Notes under the pieces: model-generated
The model's input: only the letters and a program-made list of their open reading frames with translations
Database searches by the model: none
What the model was told of the DNA's origin: nothing
In this document: positions 24,331-34,300 of the stretch, in pieces
How positions within the stretch are numbered: the stretch's first letter is position 1
Layout: each line of letters starts with the position of its first letter
Program-made: the position numbers and the translations under genes
Assembly (NCBI GenBank): GCA_902762785.1
Contig: CACWPL010000011.1
Span: 1-64,000 of the forward strand
Reading direction: 5' to 3'
Origin: an uncultured Ruminococcus sp.
GTDB lineage: Bacteria > Bacillota > Clostridia > Oscillospirales > Ruminococcaceae
Length of the DNA stretch: 64,000 nt

Positions 24331-24894
24331 ATGAAGGAGGACGCGATCCGTCAGCTCCTCGCCCAGGCGCCGACGCGCGGCGAGCGCGCGCTGTTCGAGG
24401 CGTATTACAATTATGTCTATGCGATCGTGTTCGCACGGCTGCATGGGACAGGCACGCGTGAGGATGTGGAGGAGTGCGTCGTGGATACGTTTTATGACGT
24501 GCTCGCGCACTTTGAGGACATCCGTCCCGGGTCGCTGCGGGCGTACATCGGGACGGTGGCACGCAACAAGGCCGTGAATGCTGCGCTCACTGCTGCAAGG
24601 CGGAGGGGACGTCAGCTCCCGCTCGACGAGACGCTCGTCACCGAGACGATGGCCGACACCGACCCCGCGTCCGATGTCGCCGCCCGCACAGAGGACGCCG
24701 AGACGGCCGCGCGCATCGTCGACGCCATCCTCTCGCTCGGCGAGCCGGATGCTGCGATATTGCTGCAAAAATTCTACTACGGCCGGAACGCTGCCGAGAT
24801 CGCGCGTGTGCTCAAGATGAAGCCCGCGACCGTCCGCAGCCGCTGTGCGCGTGCGCTCAAAAAGCTCCGGCCGCTGCTCGAGGATCTTCGCTGA
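24331..24894 (+). CDS. ECF-family RNA polymerase sigma factor 1
   Basis: 187 residues. Region 2 (about 20-90): FEAYYNYVYAIVFARL, EDVEECVVDTFYDVLAHF and YIGTVARNKAVNAAL. Region 4 (about 130-185): LGEPDAAILLQKFYYGRNAAEIA followed by the helix-turn-helix KPATVRSRCARALKKLRPLL. AAGGAGGG with eight bases before the ATG at 24331 makes it preferable to the ATG at 24301. The adjacent membrane protein is the probable anti-sigma factor. About half the length shows clear similarity to ECF 2. Confidence 0.88.
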   Translation: MKEDAIRQLLAQAPTRGERALFEAYYNYVYAIVFARLHGTGTREDVEECVVDTFYDVLAHFEDIRPGSLRAYIGTVARNKAVNAALTAARRRGRQLPLDETLVTETMADTDPASDVAARTEDAETAARIVDAILSLGEPDAAILLQKFYYGRNAAEIARVLKMKPATVRSRCARALKKLRPLLEDLR

Positions 24895-24915
24895 CACAAG
24901 GAAGGAGGTCTACCT

Positions 24916-26646
24916 ATGAAAGACAAAGAGATCATGGCGCATCTGCACCATGCGGATGACGCGACCCTGCGCCGCATCGCCCACGCTGCCCCCGCGACCG
25001 GCAAGGCAACGCGCAGCCGACTCTATCGCACGCTCCACGCCAGACGCAGCGGCGAGGACGACGCCGTCACCGAGACGTTCCGTGTGGAGACGGCGCCGCG
25101 GATGACGTTCGGACGCTATGTCGCCATCGCGGCGGCGCTTGCGCTCGCGGTGGGATGTGCCGCGCTCGGGACGTCGCTCCTGCGGCGGCCCGCGCTCCTG
25201 CCCGGCGGGGACATCGCCGTGGAGACGCCCGCGCCCACGACCGAGACGCAGGAGACGGCCGCCTCGGAGGGCGTTAGGGAGGACGAGCAACCGTCCATTT
25301 TGGTCGAGCTCGCCCGCCGCAATGCCGCGGATATGCCATGGCAGGGGCATGTGATCCTCGCGGCGGGGATCGGCGGTCTGGAATTCACCCATGTCGAGGA
25401 GATGGAGCACGTCAGTCCCGATGACGATGCGACCTATCCCGCCATCCAGATCTGGTACCAGGAGGGAGCGGAGCGATTCGAGGACGTGCGTTCCATCGCC
25501 GTCACCTATTCTGCGCTGCCGCGCGACACGGACGGCGCCCTCACGCCCGAGAACATCCCGGATGACCCCGCGGACGTGCGGCTCGGGGACGGGCAGCTCG
25601 ACTTCGTGATCGCGTGCGGGACGTTCTCCGTCGAGGTCTACAGCGAGAACGCCACCGAGGAGGAGCAGCGGATCGTGCTCGCGATGCTCCGCAATGCGTT
25701 CACCGATACGGACATCCAGGACGCGACCGACCCGCTCGCGCTCGACGCGCAGATCCTGCCAGGCATGTACACCGAGAGCGTGACCTATGCGGAGGCGGCA
25801 CAGCGCTATGGTGCGTTCCTGCCGGACGAGGATCTCGGCGCGATGCATTTCGTGACCGGCTTGCGCGACACGCTCATCGAGGAGGATGGCGGGTCCTACA
25901 CCTGCGACCGCCTCACCTACGCGAGCGCAGACGGCGAGCGGGCGCTCACGCTGACCCTGATGCCGCCCGGGACGATGGAGGACGGCGTCCTCCTGACGAT
26001 GTACGGCGACGATCATACCGCGAACGATCCCGCGATGCCGCAGATGGCGTGGGACGCATGGTCGATGAAGACGATCACGGCCGCGCCGTATGCAGAAACG
26101 GTCGACGACCGCTTGCAGAAGTATGCCTTCTGGGTCGACATGGACGGGTGCGAGGCGGCGTTCCTCGGGACGGTCACGATCGACGAGATCGGCGTCTTTG
26201 CGAACAGCTATTCGCTCGTGAACTACCGGCAGAGGCTCGAGGTCCCGGAGCGTTACGCCACGCCTGCCGAGCTCGATCAAGAGGACTATCCGTGGCAGGG
26301 GCAGCTCGTGACTGCGGACGAGATCGCCGGTCTCCCGCTCACGCAGAGCCTGCGGATGTCGCTCTCACCGAAGATGGGAGAACTGTATCCGTCCGTCGTG
26401 CTGCAATACGGCGGCGAGACCGTGCAGTTCCTCACGCTCATCTACACCACCGCGCCGCTCGACGCGCTGGACACGGAGGGACGCACCATCGCCCCGGAGG
26501 CGCTCAGTGCCGAGACGCTGCTCTCCGATCCTGCCTACCGCACAGGCGATTCGCTCGACTTCTTCGTGGACTATGGGACATACCGTCTGCACGTCAAGAT
26601 GGATGCCGACAACGCTGTGCTCGAGACGCTGCTCGCGATGCTGTGA
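24916..26646 (+). CDS. Single-pass membrane protein, putative anti-sigma factor with duplicated outer domain
   Basis: 576 residues. A cytoplasmic N-terminal 65 residues begins MKDKEIMAHLHHADDATLRR, the same opening pattern as the 238-aa protein next to ECF 2. One membrane helix (about 68-90) follows, then a Thr/Glu-rich linker and a large outer region. Residues about 139-262 and 456-576 are diverged copies of one module (PWQGHVILAAGIGGL/PWQGQLVTADEIAGL; GDGQLDFVIACGTF/GDSLDFFVDYGTY). Topology and position argue for an anti-sigma or sigma-linked sensor. No zinc anti-sigma motif is seen. Confidence 0.7.
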   Translation: MKDKEIMAHLHHADDATLRRIAHAAPATGKATRSRLYRTLHARRSGEDDAVTETFRVETAPRMTFGRYVAIAAALALAVGCAALGTSLLRRPALLPGGDIAVETPAPTTETQETAASEGVREDEQPSILVELARRNAADMPWQGHVILAAGIGGLEFTHVEEMEHVSPDDDATYPAIQIWYQEGAERFEDVRSIAVTYSALPRDTDGALTPENIPDDPADVRLGDGQLDFVIACGTFSVEVYSENATEEEQRIVLAMLRNAFTDTDIQDATDPLALDAQILPGMYTESVTYAEAAQRYGAFLPDEDLGAMHFVTGLRDTLIEEDGGSYTCDRLTYASADGERALTLTLMPPGTMEDGVLLTMYGDDHTANDPAMPQMAWDAWSMKTITAAPYAETVDDRLQKYAFWVDMDGCEAAFLGTVTIDEIGVFANSYSLVNYRQRLEVPERYATPAELDQEDYPWQGQLVTADEIAGLPLTQSLRMSLSPKMGELYPSVVLQYGGETVQFLTLIYTTAPLDALDTEGRTIAPEALSAETLLSDPAYRTGDSLDFFVDYGTYRLHVKMDADNAVLETLLAML

Positions 26647-26652
26647 CGCTTG

Positions 26653-26690
26653 GCGCCCCTTCCTAGTGGGAGGGGCGCTTGCATTTTTCT
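26653..26690 (+). terminator. Terminator of the first ECF operon
   Basis: GCGCCCCTTCC pairs with GGGAGGGGCGC (one G-T pair), loop TAGT, followed by TTGCATTTTTCT. The tail doubles as the -35 of the next promoter. Confidence 0.8.
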
Positions 26691-26707
26691 GTGAGATATG
26701 GTATCAT
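26679..26707 (+). promoter_or_regulatory. Promoter of the second ECF operon
   Basis: TTGCAT at 26679-26684, inside the preceding terminator tail, and TATCAT at 26702-26707 with a 17-nt spacer and extended TGG. The leader of about 110 bases contains the CAAAAC/CGTCC series shared with the first ECF operon. Confidence 0.65.
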
Positions 26708-26821
26708 AGCCATAGAAAAAATATTTTTCAAAACATGTGTAAGATTCCCGCGCGTCCCCCGTCTATGTTAGATGAAGGCGGGAGGACCGCCTGGAATGGC
26801 CATTTTGAGAGGAGGTGCCGC

Positions 26822-27358
26822 ATGACGGACGAAGCGCTGCGGACGCTGCTGCGGGAGGATCCCCCGCGCGGGCAGGCCGCACTTTACGACGAATACGCCA
26901 ACTACGCCTACGCCGTGATCGCGCGGCACATCGCGGACGGCGCCACGCAGGAGGACATCGAGGACTGCTTCGTGGAGACGTTCACCGACATCCTGCCCCG
27001 CGCTGCCGGGATCATCGGGTCGATCAAGGCCTATGTCGGCACGGCCGCACGCCACCACGCCATCGACCACGGCATCGCCATCCGCAAGCGCATCGCCCGG
27101 ACGGTGCCGCTCGAGGACGCCGCGGAGCCGTCCTTCTCCCATGTCGAGGAGGAGGTCGAGGCGCGCGCACGCAACACCGCGCTCATGGAGGCCGTCGATG
27201 CCCTCGGCGAGCCGGACGCGACCATCCTCATCCAGAAGTATTTCTATCGCCGAAAAATGGCGGACATCGGCCGCATGGTCGGGCTGACCGCCAATGCCGC
27301 GCAGGTGCGCTGCAGCCGTGCGCTGAAGCGTCTGCGGAGGATGCTAGAGGAGGTGTAG
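26822..27358 (+). CDS. ECF-family RNA polymerase sigma factor 2
   Basis: 178 residues. Region 2 (YDEYANYAYAVIARHI, EDIEDCFVETFTDILPRA, YVGTAARHHAIDHGI) and region 4 (LGEPDATILIQKYFYRRKMADIG, then AQVRCSRALKRLRRMLEEV) are intact and line up with ECF 1, indicating a duplicated sigma module. The ATG follows GAGGAGG by seven bases. The next gene starts one base after the stop; its ribosome site lies in the end of this gene. Confidence 0.88.
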   Translation: MTDEALRTLLREDPPRGQAALYDEYANYAYAVIARHIADGATQEDIEDCFVETFTDILPRAAGIIGSIKAYVGTAARHHAIDHGIAIRKRIARTVPLEDAAEPSFSHVEEEVEARARNTALMEAVDALGEPDATILIQKYFYRRKMADIGRMVGLTANAAQVRCSRALKRLRRMLEEV

Positions 27359-27359
27359 C

Positions 27360-28076
27360 ATGAACGAGAAGGAGATCGAGCGGATGCTGCGCCATCCCGA
27401 TGACGAGACCGCGCGCCGTCTCACCGAGGGCCGTCCCCCGCTGGACGATGCCGCCAAGGCGCGCCTCTGGGCAAGGATCCAGGACGAGATGACGTCTGCC
27501 GACACGGTACACGGAGAGGCGCCTGTCGTGAAGCGCCGCATCTGGCCGTCGCTCGCGGTCGCGGCCGCATGCGTGGTCGTGTTTGGCGGGACGTTCGCGG
27601 GACTGTTCTCGATGTCGCGTCCTGTGGTCAGCCCAGAGCCGACCGTCCCCACCGCCCCTGCCGACATCGCCGATACGCTGCCTTTCGCAGTCGGGGAAAG
27701 GTTCGCAGCGGACGGTCTGACCGAGAGCGGGACGCTCTGGATCACGGTGACGTCCGCGTCGCCCGTGGACGGTGATCTGTCCGCATGGACGGTACACGTC
27801 ACGGCCGCGAGCGAGGACGCTGTCCCGCGCGGCGGGGCGACGCAGTTCTGTGCCGACAACTTCCTCGCGGTCAAGGACGAGACGATCGTCTCCCCGTATC
27901 AGTGCGACACCGATCGTCCCGGTGACGCGCACTGCACGTTCGTCCTCAAAAACGGCCAAACGGCCTCGCTCACGCTGTATTATCGCTTTTTGGAGGACAC
28001 GCCGTCCTTCCGCCTCGCGACCGGGACGGATCCGGCCTGCCCCAGCGTGGAGATCAAAATGGAGGGTAACACATGA
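27360..28076 (+). CDS. Single-pass membrane protein, putative anti-sigma factor of ECF 2
   Basis: 238 residues. The N terminus MNEKEIERMLRHPDDETARRL matches the style of the 576-aa protein beside ECF 1. One membrane helix (about 64-86, LAVAAACVVVFGGTFAGLF) separates a cytoplasmic segment of about 60 residues from a 150-residue outer domain of beta character with two Cys residues that could form a disulfide. It probably holds the sigma factor until a signal arrives. ATGA overlap couples it to the following lipoprotein gene. Confidence 0.65.
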   Translation: MNEKEIERMLRHPDDETARRLTEGRPPLDDAAKARLWARIQDEMTSADTVHGEAPVVKRRIWPSLAVAAACVVVFGGTFAGLFSMSRPVVSPEPTVPTAPADIADTLPFAVGERFAADGLTESGTLWITVTSASPVDGDLSAWTVHVTAASEDAVPRGGATQFCADNFLAVKDETIVSPYQCDTDRPGDAHCTFVLKNGQTASLTLYYRFLEDTPSFRLATGTDPACPSVEIKMEGNT

Positions 28077-30451
28077 GATATATCAGACTTTTCGCTGCAC
28101 TGACCGCCGCGGTCCTGCTCTGCGGCTGCAGCCCGGTCCCCGCGGAGGACCCGTCCGCGAACGCACCCGACCTCACCGCCGCGACCGAGGCGGCACCGCT
28201 GGAACATGCCGCGCTCACGAACATCGCGCGCGTCGAGGACGTCCCGCTCCCCGAGGGGTGCTTTTATTGGGAGGCAAAGCGCATGGGCGACGGCGTCGCT
28301 TTCGCGGACGAGACCGGCGTCACGGTCTTCTCGCCGTCGCTCGAGACGCGGCGCATCGAACTCGTGCCGCTCGCGCTGCGGGAGGGGCAGATGCTCGAGG
28401 GCGTGTTGTATGCCTACGAGGGCGACGTCATCTACACGCTGACGATCCTCGCCGATCACGGCGGCCTCGACCCCGAGCATCCCGATGAGAATGACCCGAG
28501 CTTCTGGGAAAAATACGAGGATCAGCGCGTCGCCGAGTATTATCTTTGCACCTACGCTGCGGACGGGACGCTCGTCGACAAGGTCCTGCTGACCGGCATG
28601 TCGGCGTTCGAGAACGCGTCTCACGAGATCGAGCCTGCGTCGCTGACCGTGGTCGGCGGGACGGCGCTCCTGGTCTTCCAGACCGGGCGCGTGTGCCGCC
28701 TCGACAAAGACGGCTCCGTCACCGAGATCACGCCGCCTGTGGAGGACGCCGCTCACTGCGCCTTCACCGAGATCCTTCTCGACCGGGACGGCGCGCCGCT
28801 CTACTACTCGCTCTGGGAGGACGACCGCGGCGAGGGCATCGTCGGCACCCACAGGCTCAACGCCTACGACCCCGCGACCGGCGCGGTCGGGGACGAGGTC
28901 GCGTCTGTCGATGCCGGCTTCAGCGACATCGGGTATCTCCGTGCGTCGGACGGCGGCGCGGGCGACTACCGGCTCTTCCTCACCGCGGAGGAAGGCGTCC
29001 TCGGTCTGCGCGACGACGGCACGCTCGAGACGGTCGTGGACTGGAAGGCCTCCGACCTCCAGGCCATGCGTGTCGTCCCCTTCGCGGACGGCACCTTCCT
29101 CGGCATGAACGGCGACATGACCGCCATGCACCTGACCCGCAAGCGTGCCGACGAGATCGTCGAGGACACCGTCCTGCGGATCGCCGTTCCTGGGAACGAC
29201 TACGACATCCGCGACTTCGTGCAGAAGTATAATCGTACCCATGACGGCGTCCGCATCGAGACCTCCGTCTACGAGACCGCGGCCGACGATCCGAATGCCG
29301 TGGACGATGCCCTCGAGAAGATCAAGACCGACATCCTCCTCAAGAACGGCGAGAGCCCCGACCTCGTCTGGATGGACGGGCAGCACGAGCAATTCCTCAG
29401 GATGGGGAGCCGCGGGGTGTTCCTCGACCTCTCCGAGCGGCTCGACGGGGACGCACAGATGCCCGCGCTCGTGGACAACGTGATCGACGCGATGCGCCAC
29501 CCGAACGGCGCCCTCTACACGCTCACGCCCGGATGGCGGGTCGAGACGCTGGCGGTCAAGGAGAAGTACGGCGTGCCCGACAACTGGACGATGGACGACA
29601 TGCTCGCTCTCTACGACGGCGCCCCCGACATCACTTATTATTGGTCGACCAAGGACGACATGCTCCGCACCCTCCTGACCGGCACGCGCTTCACGGACGA
29701 GCTCGCCGGGACGTGCAGCTTCGATTCGCCGGCGTTCGTGCAGATGCTCGAATTCTGCGACCGCTGGCCGTCCGAGAGCACCTGCCCCGCCAAGGACTAC
29801 GAGGATGAGACGAGGATGCACGAGTTCGAGAACTGGCACCTCGAGGCGTTCCTGCGCTTCCGCCGGGACGAGGACTTCCTCTACCCGCTCACGATCGGGC
29901 GAATCGGGCAGAACAGCATGGCGTCCCCGTTCTGCTACGCGAAGGCCGAGCTGGGCGGTGCGCTCACCTGCCCCGGCTATCCCTCCGAGGACGGACAGGG
30001 CGGCAAGGTCACGGCATGGGGCGAGATGGGCATCGTGTCGACCTGTACGGAGCAGGATCTGGCGTGGGACTTTCTGAAGTCGTATGTGCTGGAGAGCGAG
30101 GTCTACGCCGAGCCGGAGCCCTATCCGATCGTGGACGCGGAGTTCGAGACCGCGCTCGACGACGAGATGTACATCTTTGGCTACAACGAGGAGAGCGGCG
30201 GCTTTGGCCGCACGGATACGCCGTTCTATGACGATGATGTGGACGTCTATCCCCTCTCGCAGGAGGAGCGTGACGCGCTAGAGGCCTACCTGCGCGGGTG
30301 CAGGACGTACCAGATGCTCGACCGCGACGTGGAGACGATCGTCCTCGAGGAGGCCGAGGTCTTCTTCGCCGGCGACCGCTCCGCCGAGGACACCGCCAAG
30401 GCCATCCAGCGCCGCGCCGAGCTGATGCTCAGCGAACAGAGCGCGTCCTGA
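28073..30451 (+). CDS. Large lipoprotein with C-terminal extracellular solute-binding domain
   Basis: 792 residues. MRYIRLFAALTAAVLLCGCS is a lipoprotein signal with lipobox LCGC (Cys19). Residues about 50-365 contain repeating beta-rich segments with internal WE/YD motifs and may form a propeller-like domain. From about 368 a type-1 solute-binding fold starts (VLRIAVPGNDYDIRDFVQKY, ILLKNGESPDLVWMDG, PGWRVETLAV, WGEMGIVSTC), as in ABC sugar- or peptide-binding proteins. No permease for uptake is adjacent, so within the ECF operon it may act as a ligand sensor. Ends before a terminator. Confidence 0.75.
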   Translation: MRYIRLFAALTAAVLLCGCSPVPAEDPSANAPDLTAATEAAPLEHAALTNIARVEDVPLPEGCFYWEAKRMGDGVAFADETGVTVFSPSLETRRIELVPLALREGQMLEGVLYAYEGDVIYTLTILADHGGLDPEHPDENDPSFWEKYEDQRVAEYYLCTYAADGTLVDKVLLTGMSAFENASHEIEPASLTVVGGTALLVFQTGRVCRLDKDGSVTEITPPVEDAAHCAFTEILLDRDGAPLYYSLWEDDRGEGIVGTHRLNAYDPATGAVGDEVASVDAGFSDIGYLRASDGGAGDYRLFLTAEEGVLGLRDDGTLETVVDWKASDLQAMRVVPFADGTFLGMNGDMTAMHLTRKRADEIVEDTVLRIAVPGNDYDIRDFVQKYNRTHDGVRIETSVYETAADDPNAVDDALEKIKTDILLKNGESPDLVWMDGQHEQFLRMGSRGVFLDLSERLDGDAQMPALVDNVIDAMRHPNGALYTLTPGWRVETLAVKEKYGVPDNWTMDDMLALYDGAPDITYYWSTKDDMLRTLLTGTRFTDELAGTCSFDSPAFVQMLEFCDRWPSESTCPAKDYEDETRMHEFENWHLEAFLRFRRDEDFLYPLTIGRIGQNSMASPFCYAKAELGGALTCPGYPSEDGQGGKVTAWGEMGIVSTCTEQDLAWDFLKSYVLESEVYAEPEPYPIVDAEFETALDDEMYIFGYNEESGGFGRTDTPFYDDDVDVYPLSQEERDALEAYLRGCRTYQMLDRDVETIVLEEAEVFFAGDRSAEDTAKAIQRRAELMLSEQSAS

Positions 30452-30477
30452 CGGCATGTCATAGATCAAACAGAACG

Positions 30478-30508
30478 CCGCTGCTCTCTCCCGAGGGCAG
30501 CGGTCTTC
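30478..30508 (+). terminator. Terminator of the second ECF operon
   Basis: CCGCTGC(30478-30484) pairs with GCAGCGG (30497-30503), with an inner CTC/GAG extension, followed by TCTTC. Confidence 0.7.
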
Positions 30509-30523
30509 GCAGTAATTGGGAAA

Positions 30524-30577
30524 GTGACAAAAATGTAATATTGCGATAATGTGATCGTCATCCTGATGTGGTATCAT
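30524..30577 (+). promoter_or_regulatory. Regulated promoter of ABC transporter B
   Basis: TATCAT at 30572-30577 with extended TGG, no -35 consensus at 17 nt. GTGAC (30524-30528) and GTCATC (30557-30562) lie at the same distances from the -10 as in ABC promoter A. A near direct repeat AATGTAAT/AATGTGAT lies between them. Likely response-regulator sites. Confidence 0.6.
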
Positions 30578-30604
30578 GAGAGTACCAAGACAGGAGGTGT
30601 CGCT

Positions 30605-31315
30605 ATGGAGATCTTAAAAGTGGAGGACCTTTGCAAGGTCTATGGGAAAGGCGAGAACGAGGTCCGGGCCGTGGACGGGGTGTCGTTCCGCGTGCCGAAG
30701 GGACAGATGGTCGCGGTCGTCGGAGCGAGCGGCTCCGGCAAGTCCACGCTGCTGCACATGATCGGCGCGGTCGACCGCCCGACGTCGGGGAAGATCTGGC
30801 TCGACGGGCAGGACGTGTTCGAGCGGAACAACAGAGAGCTGGCCATCTTCCGCAGGCGGCAGGTCGGGCTGATCTATCAGTTCTACAACCTGATCCCCGT
30901 CCTGACGGCGGAGGAGAACATCACGCTCCCGCTCCTGATGGACGGCCGAAAGCCTGACAAGGCGCATCTCGAGCGGGTCCTCGACCTGCTCGGATTGAAG
31001 GAGCGCCGGGACCATCTCCCCTCGCAGCTCTCGGGCGGACAGCAGCAGCGCGTGTCCATCGGCAGGGCGATCATCACGTCCCCGCAGGTCATCCTCGCGG
31101 ATGAGCCGACCGGCAACCTCGACAGCAAAAATAGTGCCGAGATCATGGCACTGTTCCGCCGCTCGAACCGGGAGCTGAAGCAGACCATCCTCATCATCAC
31201 GCATGATGAGAGCATCGCGGAGCAGTGCGACCGCATCATCGTCCTGCGTGACGGCAGGATCGTCTCGGACGACGGCGCGCAGACGCAGGAGGAGGCGGAT
31301 GGGCATGCGCTATGA
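30605..31315 (+). CDS. ABC transporter ATPase B
   Basis: 236 residues with Walker A GASGSGKSTLLH, YQFYNLIPVL, signature LSGGQQQRVSIGRAI, Walker B VILADEPTGNLD and H-loop ITHDE. Close paralog of ATPase A. The ATG at 30605 follows AGGAGGTG; the longer frame from 30551 would start upstream of the -10. The last 17 bases overlap the start of the permease-hydrolase gene. Confidence 0.92.
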   Translation: MEILKVEDLCKVYGKGENEVRAVDGVSFRVPKGQMVAVVGASGSGKSTLLHMIGAVDRPTSGKIWLDGQDVFERNNRELAIFRRRQVGLIYQFYNLIPVLTAEENITLPLLMDGRKPDKAHLERVLDLLGLKERRDHLPSQLSGGQQQRVSIGRAIITSPQVILADEPTGNLDSKNSAEIMALFRRSNRELKQTILIITHDESIAEQCDRIIVLRDGRIVSDDGAQTQEEADGHAL

Positions 31316-34300
31316 ATCCCTCCTCGCCGCCCGCTACATCAAGGCGCAGAGGCGGCAGTCCGTCTTCACGGTCATCAGCATCGCGGTCGCAGTCGCGGTC
31401 ATGACGACGGTGTTTTTGCTCTACAGCGTCTTCATGGACTGCTTCAAGGAGATCACCTACAGCGCGGCGCCCTATCACCTGGCCGTCGACGCACTGACCG
31501 AGGAGCAGGCGGCGGCGCTCCAGGAGGAGCCGCACGTCGGCGCCGTCAAGGTCTCGCGCGTCGAGGACGGGACAGTGACTGCCTACCTTCGGTTCGACGG
31601 CGACATCGGCGACCGGGACCGTTGGCTCCAGACGGCCACCGATCACATCGGCGCCGCGCAGGTCTTCCAGAAGAACCGATACCAATGGAATAATGCGCTG
31701 ATGGATCTCGACGCCATCGGGGACGGGGCGCACCTGTTCCGCCTGCGGATCTTCGCGATCTTCTTCATCTTCGCGATCATCATGGAGCTGTCGCTGCGCC
31801 TGATCGTGGACACGGCCTTCGAGGTCTCGTCCAAGGAGCGCGAGCGGCACTATGGCGTGCTCCAGTCCATCGGCGCCACGCCCGAGCAGATCGTGCGGAT
31901 CATCACCTTCGAGGGACTGCGCCTCTGCGTGGTCGCCGTGCCGCTCGGCCTGCTGGTGGGCATCGGCTTTGCCTATGCCATGTACTATGCCACGCTGGCA
32001 TCGGGACTGGACGACCTCTTCCACGGGATGACCGACGCGACACTGTACCTGCCGTTCTCGATCGACCCGAGGATGCTGCTGATCGCGGCGGTCTTCGGCA
32101 TCGTGTGGGTCTTCCTCTCCGCCTATGGCGTGGGCATGCGTATCATCAAGAAGTCGCCCATGGAGGCCATCCTCGGCCGTGCCGCCCAGGTCAAGAAGGT
32201 GAAGCGCCGCACGCTCTCCGGCCTGCTCTTCGGCATCTCCGGCAGCCTCGCCGCGCGCAATGCCAAGCGGCAGAAGAAGCGCTTCGTCATCACCGTTTTG
32301 ACGATGACCGTCTCGATCACGATGTTCGCGCTCTTCTCGACGGTGACGCAGTCGCTCGAGCGGAGCGTCACCGGCCTGATGACGACCATCATCGACGATT
32401 CGGATCTGCTGGTCTATCTCCCGGAGGACCTGAGCCGGGGGATCACCTATGAGGATGGCATCCGGGACATCGAGGAGAGCGGCCTGTTCTGCGACATCGG
32501 CATCGAGGTCACGCAGACCGTCAAGCTGGAGGGGGACGCCCATGTATACTATGTGAACTACCTGAACAAGGAGATGTTCGAGAAGCGCTTTGGCGACAGC
32601 GCGCCGGTCAGCTATGAGACGCTCGTGCGCACGGGCGGCTACCTCCTCAACAGCGCGAGCAATGAGTATCCGTCCGTCTCCGAGGCGGTCAGCGGCGACA
32701 CGCTGGCGCTGCGCTCGGTGCATCTCACGTTCGCAAGGGACACGCTCCAGGAGGGCATGACGATCCGGGAATACCTCAAGTCCACCGAGAAGACCGAGAT
32801 CCCGCAGACCGTCACGATCCTCGGCACGGCGAAGGAGCAGAGCATCATGATCACCACAGGCTGCTGCCTGGTCGGCGCACTGGAGACGTACCAGAGCATC
32901 CATGAGGAATGGTACGGCGAGGTCACGTCCATGGCGGACGCCGCCTTCTCCTATGCTTCGGAGAACGACTATAATGCGGCCGATCACGCCAAGATCACCG
33001 ACTGGCTCGATGCCCACCCGGACACGATCTCGCTCGACTTCGACAACTACGGCACCAGATGGCGCATCCACAGCGTGATGTCCTCGGTGCGCACGGGTCT
33101 CTTCATCCTCAACGTGATGATCGCTCTGGCGGCGCTGATCGATCTGGTGAACATCATCTCCACCGGCCTTGCGGACCGCCGCAGCGAGCTGGCGTCCCTG
33201 CAATGCGTCGGCATGACCGACCGGCAGCTCGACCGCATGGCGATGCTCGAGGTGCTGCAATTCGCGGGGGCGGGCGCGTTCTTCTCGGCAGTCATCTGTG
33301 CGGCCGTGATCATCGGGTGTGAGGCGCTCATGACGGCATGGATCCGCGCGACCTTCACCACCGAGACCCAAGCGATGCAGGACATGCTGCTCGGCCTCGT
33401 TCAGATGGATCATGTCACGCCCTTCCTTCGGGTCGCGGGCGCGTCCGTGATCGCGTTCGCGGCGGGATGTGTCACCTCGCTCGTCATGCTGCGCACGCAG
33501 TCCGCCGAGAGCCTGACCGACCAGATCCGCGGCACGGAGATGCAGCTCGACACCAAGCGCACGCACATCCTCCGCAATACCGTGATCGCCGTGCTGGGGG
33601 CCGTCGTCCTCACGATCGCAGGCCTGCGGATCTATGCGGTCGCCTCCTTCCAGAATGACCGTAAGGAATATGAAAAAGCGGGCTATCTCCATCTCGTCGA
33701 CGGCACGGACGGCAAGCGCAACATCTACCGCACCGGCGCCGAGGACGGGAGGCACACGATCGTCGGGCTCGCGGGGATCGGCGTCAACTGCTTCCCTGTC
33801 CTGACCGAGGCGCTCAACGAACGCCTCGGCGCGGAGAACACGCTCGTCTATCCCGACCGCGCCGGCTATGGCCTCAGCGATGATTCGTCCAAGCCCCAGA
33901 CGCTCGAGCAGGTCGTGGAGGACTACCGCGCCGCGCTGCGCAATGACGGCTTGGCCCCGCCCTATGTGCTGATGGGGCACTCCTACGGCGGCTATTATGC
34001 GCTCTGGTGGGAGCTGCACTATCCCGACGAGGTGGAGGCGATCGTCTTCCTGGACGGCACGGAGCTGCCGAAGAGCGCGCTCTGGTTCGCCGGCCTGCTC
34101 GAGGAATATCCCTCCGAGGCGGATGCCAGGGCGGACATGCGGCGACAGACGATGCGGACATGGCTCGGCCTCGACCGTCTCTTCCCGCAGCACATGGGCG
34201 ATCCCGAGACCGGGGCGCACATCTACGGCGCATCGGTGCTGACGCCGGAGCAGATCCGCCTCTGGGACATCTCCGACCACCGCACCGCCACTGCCGCGAG

